64,000 nt of DNA from Dysgonomonas sp. UBA7710 (GTDB lineage Bacteria; Bacteroidota; Bacteroidia; Bacteroidales; Dysgonomonadaceae). Positions 1 through 8,107 of the stretch are shown here, piece after piece. Under the pieces are notes generated by a model that was not told where the DNA came from, searched no databases, and worked only from the letters and a program-made list of their open reading frames with translations. The position numbers and the translations under genes were made by a program. The stretch lies in contig NZ_DLFW01000002.1 of NCBI RefSeq assembly GCF_002482385.1, positions 425,238-489,237 on the forward strand, written 5' to 3'. The first letter of the stretch is position 1, and each line of letters starts with the position of its first letter.

Positions 1-313
1 TTCGTTTAAAAATATTTTTCGTTTTTCATTTTTCGTTAAAAACATTGGCACATCGGCAAATTGATTAATCGGCACATTGATTTCTGTTACCTTTGTTACC
101 TTTTTGGGAATAGTTACAAGTAGACAAGGTACGAGATACAAGTTGTTAACTGCTAACTGTTGACTGTTAACTGATATATCTGTTACTTTTGTTACCTTTT
201 AATCGAGAATGGTTAATATATGTGAAATGTATATTGTGGAAATAGTGAAAAATATGTCATATTTGTCAAGTTTTAACATTATATAGTTAATATGTGTAAA
301 AATATAATACAGA
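1..313. repeat. intergenic region carrying composite repeat copy 1
   Basis: No gene is visible before the GH127 gene. Bases 1-40 are an A/T-rich run of TTTTCGTTT-like units, and bases 48-80 hold GGCACAT words repeated twice. Bases 85-202 are a copy of the composite intergenic repeat: TGTTACCTTTGTTACC, then a GTTACAAG/GATACAAG block, then seven-base units of the type GTTAACT/GCTAACT/GTTGACT, then TGTTACTTTTGTTACC. The reverse complement of this block recurs at 34437-34561 with no difference except one extra seven-base unit there. No convincing TAnnTTTG promoter was found for the downstream gene. Confidence 0.85.
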
Positions 314-2341
314 ATGAAATTTAAAAGTTTATCCTTATGTTTTCTATCCATTTGCTTAGCTGCAACAATATCAGCTCAGACGAAAGGATTGACCAACACG
401 ACCAAAAGTCCCTATGCAAAGATGCATAGTGTAGATCTGAGTGATGTAGTTTGGACAAAAGGCTTCTGGTCCGAGCGGTTCGATGTATGTAAAGATACCA
501 TGCTATACAACATGTGGCGGATATTCGACAATCCGGAACTGAGTCATGCTTACCGCAATTTTGAAATTGCCGCCGGACTGAAAGAAGGTGAGCACAAAGA
601 CCCTCCTTTTTTCGATGGCGACATGTATAAATGGCTGGAAGGCGCTGCTGCCGTTTACGCTATTACCAAAGATCCGAAGCTGGATGAATTGATGGATCGT
701 TTCATCGAAACAATCCGCCTCTCACAACGTGAAGACGGATATATCCATACAGCCACAATCGTCGCTCACAAGAATAATCCCGGTGCGAAAAAGGGATTTG
801 AGGAAAGACTCCATTTCGAGACTTATAATATGGGACATCTGATGACAGCAGGTTGTGTACACTACAGGGCTACGGGCAAAAGGTCGCTATTGGATTTAGC
901 TGTTAAGACTACCGATTTCCTTTATAATTTCTATAAAACAGCAACCAACGAATTGGCGAGAAGTGCAATCTGTCCATCACATTACATGGGAGTAGTAGAG
1001 ATGTACCGGACAACCGGAGACCCGAAATATCTGGAATTATCAAAAAGCCTCATAGACATTCGGGGGATGGTAGAAAACGGAACCGATGATAATCAGGACA
1101 GAATTCCGTTCCGCGAGCAAAAAGTAGCTATGGGACATGCCGTCCGCGCCAACTACCTGTATGCAGGTGTAGCCGATGTATATCTGGAAACGGGAGATAA
1201 AACACTTTTGGATTGCCTGCACCCGATCTGGGACGATGTTACTTATCGCAAGATGTATATAACAGGCGGCTGCGGCGCTTTATACGACGGTACCTCTCCC
1301 GATGGAACAGCGTACGAGCCGGACAGCATACAGAAAGTACACCAATCGTATGGACGGGCATATCAGTTGCCGCAAGAGACGGCTCATAACGAAACCTGTG
1401 CCAATATCGGTAATATGCTCTGGAATTTCAGGATGCTTCAACTTTCTGCCGATTCCAAATATGCTGATATTATGGAGCAAACATATTATAACAGTATCCT
1501 GTCGGGCATCAGTCTTGATGGTAAGAAGTATTTCTATACAAACGCATTAAGTCACACACATGAATTTCCTTACCAAATGCGTTGGGGTAATTTCAGGCAG
1601 GAATATATCAGCTGTTTCTGCTGTCCGCCTAACACAGTGCGCACCATAGCGGAAGCTAACAGCTATGCATATGCGACTTCCGATAAAGGTATTTATTGTA
1701 ATCTGTATGGTAGCAATATATTAAAGACAAAGGGTGTTGACGGTTCTGACATTCATATTACGCAAACAACCGATTATCCGTGGAATGGAAACATTAGCCT
1801 GAAAATAGAAAAGATTCCGGAGAAACCTTACTCCATATTCCTGCGTATCCCTGAATGGTGTGACAATGCTTCGATAAAGGTAAATGGTAAAGATACGGAT
1901 ATAAAGGCGATTCCGGGAAGCTATGCAGAGGTGCGCGGCAGTTGGAAAAATGGTGACGTCATAGAGTTGGATATGCCATTCGAAGCCAGATTGATAGAAT
2001 CGAATCCGATGGTTGAGGAGAACCGCAATCAAATAGCTGTAATGTACGGTCCGATGGTTTACTGTATGGAAGGAAACGACTTGCCGGAAGGGGTATCGAT
2101 ACATGACATCCTCATCCCTATGGATATAAAATTAAAGCCAAAAGCCATCAGTATAGATAACAGTAAGGTAGTGATGCTGACAGGAAAAGCCCGTCTGCTT
2201 ACTGACAACAAATGGGATGGCAGACTATATCGTAAGGTCAATAATTCGGCCAAAGATATTGAAATAAGCCTTATTCCGTATTATGCATGGAACAATAGAG
2301 GTAATTGCGACATGTCTGTGTGGTTAAGGGCCGCCAGGTAG
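314..2341 (+). CDS. GH127-family (DUF1680) glycoside hydrolase, beta-L-arabinofuranosidase-like, secreted
   Basis: The 675-residue protein starts with a signal peptide (hydrophobic residues 5-20, cleavage near ISA-QT), so it should act in the periplasm or on the outer surface. The rest matches the DUF1680/GH127 fold: an all-alpha toroid, then a beta-rich C-terminus. Characterised GH127 enzymes use a zinc-bound cysteine nucleophile; the matching residues here are E360 and C362 (NETCAN) and C436-C437 (CFCCPPN). By spacing from the Bifidobacterium enzyme, the acid/base position would be Gln344 rather than Glu, so the exact substrate may differ (arabinofuranose or another pectin sugar such as aceric acid). 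Its 3' end faces the permease gene 10 bases away, and the neighbouring catabolic operon probably handles the released or associated sugar; that link is inference. Confidence 0.88.
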   Translation: MKFKSLSLCFLSICLAATISAQTKGLTNTTKSPYAKMHSVDLSDVVWTKGFWSERFDVCKDTMLYNMWRIFDNPELSHAYRNFEIAAGLKEGEHKDPPFFDGDMYKWLEGAAAVYAITKDPKLDELMDRFIETIRLSQREDGYIHTATIVAHKNNPGAKKGFEERLHFETYNMGHLMTAGCVHYRATGKRSLLDLAVKTTDFLYNFYKTATNELARSAICPSHYMGVVEMYRTTGDPKYLELSKSLIDIRGMVENGTDDNQDRIPFREQKVAMGHAVRANYLYAGVADVYLETGDKTLLDCLHPIWDDVTYRKMYITGGCGALYDGTSPDGTAYEPDSIQKVHQSYGRAYQLPQETAHNETCANIGNMLWNFRMLQLSADSKYADIMEQTYYNSILSGISLDGKKYFYTNALSHTHEFPYQMRWGNFRQEYISCFCCPPNTVRTIAEANSYAYATSDKGIYCNLYGSNILKTKGVDGSDIHITQTTDYPWNGNISLKIEKIPEKPYSIFLRIPEWCDNASIKVNGKDTDIKAIPGSYAEVRGSWKNGDVIELDMPFEARLIESNPMVEENRNQIAVMYGPMVYCMEGNDLPEGVSIHDILIPMDIKLKPKAISIDNSKVVMLTGKARLLTDNKWDGRLYRKVNNSAKDIEISLIPYYAWNNRGNCDMSVWLRAAR

Positions 2342-2351
2342 TTACTAACTC

Positions 2352-3617
2352 TCAATCCACGACCTTATATCCTTTCCAACCATAATAAGCACAGAAAACA
2401 AAGCAGATAAGCGGAATGATATAAGCTATCTGATAGATATGTTCATTATGGTGCATGATATAAGCCGTAAGTTGTGGCAGGCAGGCATTTCCTACTATGG
2501 CCATTACAAGGAATGCCGAACCGCTTTTAGTATTTTTACCTAAGCCCTCGAGAGCCAGAGAAAACTGTGTAGGATACATAATTGACATAAAGAATGACAC
2601 GCCGAGCATGGCATATAAGCCGGTCATTCCGCCAAATGCCATGATCGCCCCGCATAAGGCAATATTAGCCAGAGCGTATACGACAAGCATATTCTGCGGT
2701 TTGAACTTTACCATCAGCATGGTTCCTATCCAGCGTCCGAGCAAGAAAGCCAGCATATAGAGGCCGAAGAATGTAGTCGCTGTACTCTCAGACATTCCTG
2801 CATAAGTGCAGCAGTAGACCAGAAACAAACTGTTAATGGCTGTCTGTCCTCCATTATAAAAGAATTGGGCAATTACTCCCCAACGCAGGTGAGATCGTTT
2901 CAATACTTTAAAGTCAATGAGCTTATCATCATTCTTTTCTCCTTCTTCATGATCTCCTTCTTTGATTTTAGGCAGATGGGAAAAGACAAATACAATGGCT
3001 ATAACAATCAGTGTCCCGGCCAGAATAAGATAGGGAAGTTTCATCGCGTCCGTCTCGAACTGAATATAACCTACCCATCCGCCGGCATAATCGGCAGGAA
3101 TAGTCTCACGGGTATATTCTTGTCCGCTAAGTACGAGTTTACTCAGGAACATGGCAGCGATAAAAGCACCCAGCCCGTTGAAAGATTGGGCAAGGTTCAG
3201 TCTTCTTGGAGCCGTCTTCGGATCACCTAAGGCTGTAACATAAGGATTAGCGGCAGTTTCGAGGAAACACATTCCAGTAGCGATAATAAAGAATATCCCT
3301 AAGTATGCCCAATACTCCTTGATAATCGAAGCCGGGAAGAACAAAAGACCACCCAATGCAGCCAGACATAAGCCGAATATAATCCCGGCCTTGTAGCTGT
3401 ATTTCTTCATAAACATAGCTATCGGGATAGGGAATATAAAATAGGCCAGCCAATAAGCGGTTTCAGTGAATGACGCTTCAAATGTATTGAGTTCACAGGT
3501 TTTCATTAACTGGCGTATCATTGTCGGTAATAGATTGCTGCTGATAGCCCAGATGAAGAAAAGGCTGAAGATAAGTGCAAGTGCTATTCCATAGGTATTT
3601 CTCTGATTGTTATTCAT
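2352..3617 (-). CDS. MFS sugar permease, FucP-like (FHS family)
   Basis: The protein has 421 residues and about 12 hydrophobic segments, with a hydrophilic acidic loop (KEGDHEEGEKNDDK, near residue 220) between the two six-helix halves. Its N-terminus resembles the fucose:H+ symporter group (ALIFSLFFIWAISSNLLPT). FHS permeases import L-fucose, glucose/galactose or related sugars with protons across the inner membrane. It is the last gene of a minus-strand operon (aldo/keto reductase, alcohol dehydrogenase, amidohydrolase, permease), 43 bases after the amidohydrolase. It therefore most likely imports the sugar those enzymes oxidise. Substrate specificity cannot be read from the sequence. Confidence 0.85.
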   Translation of the reverse strand: MNNNQRNTYGIALALIFSLFFIWAISSNLLPTMIRQLMKTCELNTFEASFTETAYWLAYFIFPIPIAMFMKKYSYKAGIIFGLCLAALGGLLFFPASIIKEYWAYLGIFFIIATGMCFLETAANPYVTALGDPKTAPRRLNLAQSFNGLGAFIAAMFLSKLVLSGQEYTRETIPADYAGGWVGYIQFETDAMKLPYLILAGTLIVIAIVFVFSHLPKIKEGDHEEGEKNDDKLIDFKVLKRSHLRWGVIAQFFYNGGQTAINSLFLVYCCTYAGMSESTATTFFGLYMLAFLLGRWIGTMLMVKFKPQNMLVVYALANIALCGAIMAFGGMTGLYAMLGVSFFMSIMYPTQFSLALEGLGKNTKSGSAFLVMAIVGNACLPQLTAYIMHHNEHIYQIAYIIPLICFVFCAYYGWKGYKVVD

Positions 3618-3660
3618 GGCGGTTATATGGTGTTTTCCCTGTTTGTTCCGGATAATATAC

Positions 3661-4584
3661 CTATTCGGACATGTTTTTTATATAAGGAAGGTCTATCAGG
3701 CTTTTAAATTTATAGAAGCTTTTAGCATTTTGGCCTAAAAACAGGGCTTTTTCCTCATCGGTCAGAATCGTTGATTTTAATACAAAGTCATAAGACATGC
3801 GGTAGGTAATGGCAGTTATGGTGCGTGGATAATCCGAACCCCACATTAATTTTTCAATACCAACTAAATCTGCGGCCTCGCGAATAGCGTCAATCGCTCC
3901 TTTAAACGGGTAAAATTCATCATTGAATAACCATGTTATACCTCCCGATTCAATCATTACGTTATCATTCAATGCCAGCTTTATTTGTTCTTGCCAGTCT
4001 TTATATGTTACCATACCAAAGTGCCCTATCGCGATTTTCAGTTTCGGGCATTCGGAAATTACTTCCTTCATTTCAGGCACCTGCTTCATCCCATCCGCCA
4101 GATCAACAGATAATATAACATTATATTCCTCCATCAATTTAAATATATCCATCATTTCAACAGAAGTCAGATAAACTCTACCTTCCGGTAAAAAGAAACG
4201 CTGAGCCGGTACCTTCAACGCCTTAAATCCATGACCAATCAATTTCTTGGCATGCTTGAGAAAATTGTGATGACGCACATCGAACATACCACAACAGAAG
4301 AAACGGTCAGGATAATTTTCCTGTACATCTGCCAAATATGCATTTTGTATGCCATCTATATATTCCTGGGTAATTACAGCTGCCGATACCTGCGCATAAT
4401 CCATATTTGATAGAAATACCTCGGCTGTATTTTTCCCGTCAACCATAAACGGAGGAACCATTTGGCGTATTTCTCCCATAAAAAGGGATTTGCCGCCTTC
4501 CAGCGTTTGAATTCTCTGTCCATTTACCTCTGTATCCTGCTGATACCAAAGGTGCGCATGAGCGTCGATTATTTTGAATTCCAT
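3661..4584 (-). CDS. amidohydrolase family 2 protein, probable sugar lactonase
   Basis: The 307-residue protein is a metal-dependent TIM-barrel hydrolase of the amidohydrolase_2 group (COG3618-like). Visible metal ligands are H9 and H11 in DAHAHLW, a later His in AIGHFG, and the Asp of WGSDYPR near the C-terminus. It has no signal peptide, so it is cytoplasmic. Relatives hydrolyse aldonolactones such as L-fucono-1,5-lactone. It lies between an aldo/keto reductase and alcohol dehydrogenase upstream and a FucP-like permease downstream, which fits opening of the lactone made by the sugar dehydrogenase. The lactonase role is inferred from family and context; related proteins also include decarboxylases. 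Confidence 0.78.
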   Translation of the reverse strand: MEFKIIDAHAHLWYQQDTEVNGQRIQTLEGGKSLFMGEIRQMVPPFMVDGKNTAEVFLSNMDYAQVSAAVITQEYIDGIQNAYLADVQENYPDRFFCCGMFDVRHHNFLKHAKKLIGHGFKALKVPAQRFFLPEGRVYLTSVEMMDIFKLMEEYNVILSVDLADGMKQVPEMKEVISECPKLKIAIGHFGMVTYKDWQEQIKLALNDNVMIESGGITWLFNDEFYPFKGAIDAIREAADLVGIEKLMWGSDYPRTITAITYRMSYDFVLKSTILTDEEKALFLGQNAKSFYKFKSLIDLPYIKNMSE

Positions 4585-4598
4585 AGTTAATAATTATA

Positions 4599-5621
4599 TT
4601 AAAATTCAATAAGTATCCTGAATACTTTTCCTGTATTTTGCTCCCAATATTCAAGCGCTTTTTGAACCTCTTCAGGCTTGTATATACGGCTTATGAGCTC
4701 ATCTTTAGGTACTGTTGCATGGTGTTTCATATATTCCATCACTGAACGAAAATCTTCCGGCATAGCATTCCTTGATCCCCGGATATCCATTTCTTTCTGA
4801 ACAAAATGTTTTGTTTCAAAAGCTATTTCCATCTTTGCATATCCTATACAAACAATCCGGCCGGTAAAAGCAACCTCGTTCACCGCAGTCTGATATGTGA
4901 CAGGAGCCCCTACCGCCTCAATTATAACATCCGGTCCTGTACCATTGGTTATCTTCTGTAAACACTCATGAACATTCTCTGTCTTTGAATTAATTGTGTA
5001 TGCTGCACCAAACTTTTTCACCAGATCAAGTTTATCATTGTCAACATCCATCGCTATAACTCTCGCTCCACGCAAAGCAGCCCGTATAACAGCTCCGATA
5101 CCAATCATACCGCAACCTATAACCAATACGATATCCAGATCGGTTATCTGCGCACGCGAAACAGCATGGAATCCTACACTCATAGGTTCGACAAGTACAA
5201 AATCTTTTGGAGTTATAGCTTGATCTACAATCACCTTTTGCCATGGAACTGCTATATATTCACACATTGCGCCGTCCCGCTGTACCCCCAATGTCTGATT
5301 GTACCGGCAGGCATTAGGACGGCCATTACGGCACGAGGAACAATGATCACAACTTGAATAAGGATTTATTGTACACGCCATCCCAGGCTTTATATTGTCC
5401 GGTACATCTTCTGTAATATCCTCTACAACAGCTCCTATTTCATGACCGGGTATTACCGGAAGGTTAACCATTGGATTCTTGCCCAGAAATGTATTCAGAT
5501 CCGAACCACAAAAACCAACATACCTTATTCTGACCAGTACTTCTCCCTTCTTTAATTCCGGATACTGTTTTTCAACTAAGGATGTTTTGCCTCTTTCTGT
5601 TATTGTAACTGCTTTCATCAC
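4599..5621 (-). CDS. zinc-dependent medium-chain alcohol dehydrogenase
   Basis: The 340-residue MDR-family protein has a catalytic zinc site (C38 in GFCGSD, PGHE near residue 60), a structural zinc cluster with four cysteines near residues 93-108 (CDHCSSCRNGRPNAC), and a Rossmann NAD(P) motif VIGCGMIGIGA near residue 168. It belongs with sugar/polyol dehydrogenases such as L-galactonate, threonine and sorbitol dehydrogenases. Fourteen bases separate it from the amidohydrolase and nine from the upstream aldo/keto reductase, so it is co-transcribed. It may oxidise the sugar acid released by the lactonase. Either the first or the second Met may be the start. Confidence 0.85.
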   Translation of the reverse strand: MMKAVTITERGKTSLVEKQYPELKKGEVLVRIRYVGFCGSDLNTFLGKNPMVNLPVIPGHEIGAVVEDITEDVPDNIKPGMACTINPYSSCDHCSSCRNGRPNACRYNQTLGVQRDGAMCEYIAVPWQKVIVDQAITPKDFVLVEPMSVGFHAVSRAQITDLDIVLVIGCGMIGIGAVIRAALRGARVIAMDVDNDKLDLVKKFGAAYTINSKTENVHECLQKITNGTGPDVIIEAVGAPVTYQTAVNEVAFTGRIVCIGYAKMEIAFETKHFVQKEMDIRGSRNAMPEDFRSVMEYMKHHATVPKDELISRIYKPEEVQKALEYWEQNTGKVFRILIEF

Positions 5622-5630
5622 AACAATTTT

Positions 5631-6563
5631 TTAACTATTCAACCACGTATCCCTAAATCTTGGCTTTAAAATCAACCGGACTTCATTCAAGAGTAACACA
5701 TCTAATTCCTCTTCTACCCATTTTATATTCTGCAATACAGTTTTCGGAGATGCCGTACTGAACAAAGTTGTTGCTATGCGCGGATTAGATGTGGAATACT
5801 TTACAGCTAACCGTTCTATCGGTTTCCCTTTTGCTTTGCAGTGAAGCATTGCTTTTCTACATAATTCCTGTAGAGCTTTAGGTGCAGGATGCCAATCAGG
5901 GGCACCTTTTTCAGTAAGTAAGCCCATGGAGAAAGGAGAAGCATTGACTATTCCTACCCCCATTGACTCAAAGTAATCAAGATAATCAACGAGAGAATCA
6001 TCATTCAGGCAATAATGGCAAAATGATAAAACACTCTCTACAGTTCCCGGTATCGCATGATCTATTACATACTTCAAATGGCTGAGGGTTAGATTGGTAA
6101 TTCCAATATGCTTTACTACACCCTCTGATCTTAAGTTAGCTAAAGTCGGAAGTGTTTCCTTACATACCTGCTCCAAATCAGCAAACTCTATATCATGGAT
6201 ATTAATCAGGTCAATATAATCAACATTCAGGCGTTCCATGCTTTCGTACACACTTTCCTTTACTCTTTTAGCCGAATAATCCCATTGGTTTATTCCGTTT
6301 TCACCATAACGCCCAACTTTTGTCGACAAATAATATTTTGTCCGGTCTATATTTTTTAATGCTTTTCCTAAAACTATTTCAGCTTTCAGATATCCGTAAT
6401 AAGGTGATACATCTATGAAATTTATCCCGTTATCTATAGCTGCATACACAGCCTCAATAGCGTCCTTTTCTTTTACGGGATGAAAAACCCCGCCCAAAGA
6501 TGAAGCTCCAAAACCGAGGTTAGATACTTTCATCCCTGTTTTCCCTATTTCTCTATACTCCAT
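5631..6563 (-). CDS. aldo/keto reductase, L-galactose/L-fucose dehydrogenase-like
   Basis: The 310-residue TIM-barrel oxidoreductase carries the AKR catalytic set: Asp and Tyr in DVSPYYGY (near residues 51-58), Lys in STKVGRYG, and His in NIHDIEFADL. Stretches such as LSFCHYCLNDDSLVDYL and GLLTEKGAPDWHPAPKAL resemble plant L-galactose dehydrogenase from memory of that family. The expected reaction is NAD(P)-dependent oxidation of an L-aldose at C1 to the lactone. It is the first gene of the minus-strand operon, followed by the alcohol dehydrogenase, lactonase-like protein and permease, which together outline an oxidative L-fucose/L-galactose type pathway. L-galactose and L-fucose occur in rhamnogalacturonan II, which would suit the GH127 neighbour; that is inference. 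Confidence 0.85.
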   Translation of the reverse strand: MEYREIGKTGMKVSNLGFGASSLGGVFHPVKEKDAIEAVYAAIDNGINFIDVSPYYGYLKAEIVLGKALKNIDRTKYYLSTKVGRYGENGINQWDYSAKRVKESVYESMERLNVDYIDLINIHDIEFADLEQVCKETLPTLANLRSEGVVKHIGITNLTLSHLKYVIDHAIPGTVESVLSFCHYCLNDDSLVDYLDYFESMGVGIVNASPFSMGLLTEKGAPDWHPAPKALQELCRKAMLHCKAKGKPIERLAVKYSTSNPRIATTLFSTASPKTVLQNIKWVEEELDVLLLNEVRLILKPRFRDTWLNS

Positions 6564-6583
6564 GGTATTATAATAATTTATTT

Positions 6584-6591
6584 CAAAAGTA
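6584..6591 (-). promoter_or_regulatory. candidate -7 element (TACTTTTG) for the aldo/keto reductase operon
   Basis: On the minus strand this reads TACTTTTG, matching the Bacteroidetes TAnnTTTG element, 21 bases before the aldo/keto reductase ATG. No well-placed TTTG is seen 19-20 bases further upstream. Confidence 0.55.
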
Positions 6592-6634
6592 TAAGTTCAT
6601 ATTCTTCATGTGGCATACAAATAGGGAAAATCAA

Positions 6635-6650
6635 ACGCAAAGGTTTGCGT
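6635..6650. promoter_or_regulatory. palindrome ACGCAAA-GG-TTTGCGT, candidate operator for the LacI regulator
   Basis: Seven-base perfect arms with a two-base centre lie in the divergent region between the aldo/keto reductase operon and the lacI-type gene. The right arm contains TTTG (6644-6647), which is 20 bases upstream of TATTTTTG (6668-6675). The palindrome would thus overlap the -33 element of the regulator's own promoter. A second short palindrome with a CG centre, AATCGATT, is at 6652-6659. Operator function is inferred from position and symmetry. Confidence 0.5.
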
Positions 6651-6675
6651 AAATCGATTGTTTATATTATTTTTG
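6644..6675 (+). promoter_or_regulatory. Bacteroidetes-type promoter of the lacI-type gene
   Basis: TTTG at 6644-6647, a 20-base spacer and TATTTTTG at 6668-6675 match the TTTG/TAnnTTTG consensus. The predicted transcript start is about 18 bases before the ATG at 6699. Confidence 0.65.
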
Positions 6676-6698
6676 ATCAATCTTGAAGCTATATATTT

Positions 6699-7721
6699 AT
6701 GGAAAAACCCGTATCATTAAAAGATCTGGCTATAGAACTCGGTGTATCTGTATCAACAGTGTCACGAGCACTGAAGAACAGTCCGGAAATTAGCCCGGGA
6801 ATGAAAGAAAAGATTAAACTATTGGCAAAAAAAAGAAATTACCGTCCAAATCCATTTGCCATGAGTTTGTTGAAAAATACCCCGCGTATAATCGGAATAA
6901 TAGTACCGGATATTGTAACCCACTATTATTCCTCTATCATAAGCGGGATAAATGATATCGCCCGCAAAAACGGTTATTCCACAATTATTACTTCATCATA
7001 TGAGCAATATAACTTGGAAAAACAGTGCCTGGAAGATTTGATAAACATACGTGTAGAAGGTATTATCGCATGCCTGTCCCAGGAAACGATCGAATATTCT
7101 CATTTTGAAGCACTGTATGAACAGAATGTGCCTCTTGTTTTTTTTGATCGTGTCAGCCTCACGCAAAAATTCTCATCCGTAATTACAAACAACATAGAGT
7201 CTGCTCAGGAAGCCACAAAGCATTTTCTTGAAACCGGCTCGAAGAGAATCGGGTTTATCGGCGGCGCAAATCATCTTGAAATTGTTAAACAACGGAAGCA
7301 TGGATATCTTCAAGCTCTCCGTGAATATAAGATTCCTATCGAGAAAGAACTGGTATTTTGTAAAAATATCGGCTATGAATCGGGTTATCAGGGGGCATGC
7401 CAGTTATTGTCGTTACCCAATCCTCCTGATGCTATTTTGGGAATGACCGATAGCCTCGCTTTTGGAGCAATGAAAGCCATCAGGGAATATAATTTGCGTA
7501 TACCTGGCGATGTAGCCCTGATAGGTTATACTGATGAAATACATTCCAATTATGTAGATCCACCTTTGACAGCTATGACACATCAAACTTATAAAATGGG
7601 CGAAACTACTTGCAAATTACTGCTTAAACAGATAAAAGGAGACAATAAAACCTATCAAATAATTATACCATGCATTCTTTCTGTCCGTGAATCTTCTATG
7701 AAAAAGATATTGATCCGATAA
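6699..7721 (+). CDS. LacI-family transcriptional regulator
   Basis: The 340-residue protein has an N-terminal LacI helix-turn-helix (LKDLAIELGVSVSTVSRAL, residues about 7-25) followed by a periplasmic-binding-protein-like effector domain from about residue 60 (IIGIIVPDIVTHYYSSI). It is divergent from the operon of aldo/keto reductase, dehydrogenase, lactonase and permease. Palindromes lie in the shared 135-base region, one of them over its own promoter, so it probably represses that operon and itself until the imported sugar or an intermediate binds. The effector is unknown. Length is normal for the family. Confidence 0.88.
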   Translation: MEKPVSLKDLAIELGVSVSTVSRALKNSPEISPGMKEKIKLLAKKRNYRPNPFAMSLLKNTPRIIGIIVPDIVTHYYSSIISGINDIARKNGYSTIITSSYEQYNLEKQCLEDLINIRVEGIIACLSQETIEYSHFEALYEQNVPLVFFDRVSLTQKFSSVITNNIESAQEATKHFLETGSKRIGFIGGANHLEIVKQRKHGYLQALREYKIPIEKELVFCKNIGYESGYQGACQLLSLPNPPDAILGMTDSLAFGAMKAIREYNLRIPGDVALIGYTDEIHSNYVDPPLTAMTHQTYKMGETTCKLLLKQIKGDNKTYQIIIPCILSVRESSMKKILIR

Positions 7722-8068
7722 TATGGAGAACCGAAAATGTAATTGTCATATCAATCAATTTCTATTCTTTTTATGCGCTTCTACCCGAAAATTTTCTCTA
7801 CGATGTCGTAAGCCGGAACCAGATACGGGTATCTCATTGAGTTCAAGGAAGCAAAGAATCCAGCCTGGCCTATTACCAAGGATGCAGGTAAAGAGACGCC
7901 GGCCGTTAAGAACTGCGTCGAAGAATAAAGGCCTTATAAGATATATTTTCGGTAAAATTTAAATAATTACTTACTCTTTTCGAAATGCAAAAAGAAGGGG
8001 AGGAAAGCCCGATAAAGCCAATTTCTGAAAACTTGAATTATTTATTCTTTAATTCAAAAAAAACTTTG
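7722..8068. other. intergenic region between the lacI-type gene and DUF177, with a possible gene remnant
   Basis: The 386-base gap contains no complete gene that I can support. A 79-codon open frame directly after the regulator (7723-7962) has no recognisable composition and is probably chance. In another frame, 7812-7928 reads as protein-like sequence ending in a stop codon; it is listed separately. The last 100 bases are A/T-rich and lead into the promoter at 8069. Confidence 0.6.
7812..7928 (+). pseudogene. possible C-terminal remnant of a decayed gene
   Basis: The frame runs 38 codons plus a stop. It starts directly after an in-frame TAA and has no start codon. The translation (beginning AGTRYGYLIEFKEAKNPAW) has balanced composition and protein-like codon choice, unlike the A/T-rich surroundings. 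Just upstream, a second frame (about 7769-7824) reads ALLPENFLYDVVSRNQIR. Joining the two needs one frameshift and gives a continuous plausible segment. I do not recognise the family. It could also be chance. Confidence 0.35.
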
Positions 8069-8076
8069 TACCTTTG
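8069..8076 (+). promoter_or_regulatory. -7 element TACCTTTG for the DUF177-rpmF transcript
   Basis: An exact match to TAnnTTTG, 31 bases before the GTG start at 8108. The upstream TTTG box is not evident. Confidence 0.6.
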
Positions 8077-8107
8077 CGCCGTTCTTTTTTGAGTTATATA
8101 TACGGAC

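Noticed and set aside
7723..7962. 79-codon open frame directly after the lacI-type gene
   Set aside because: The Cys/Arg-rich translation has no recognisable pattern; a different frame of the same bases looks more protein-like.
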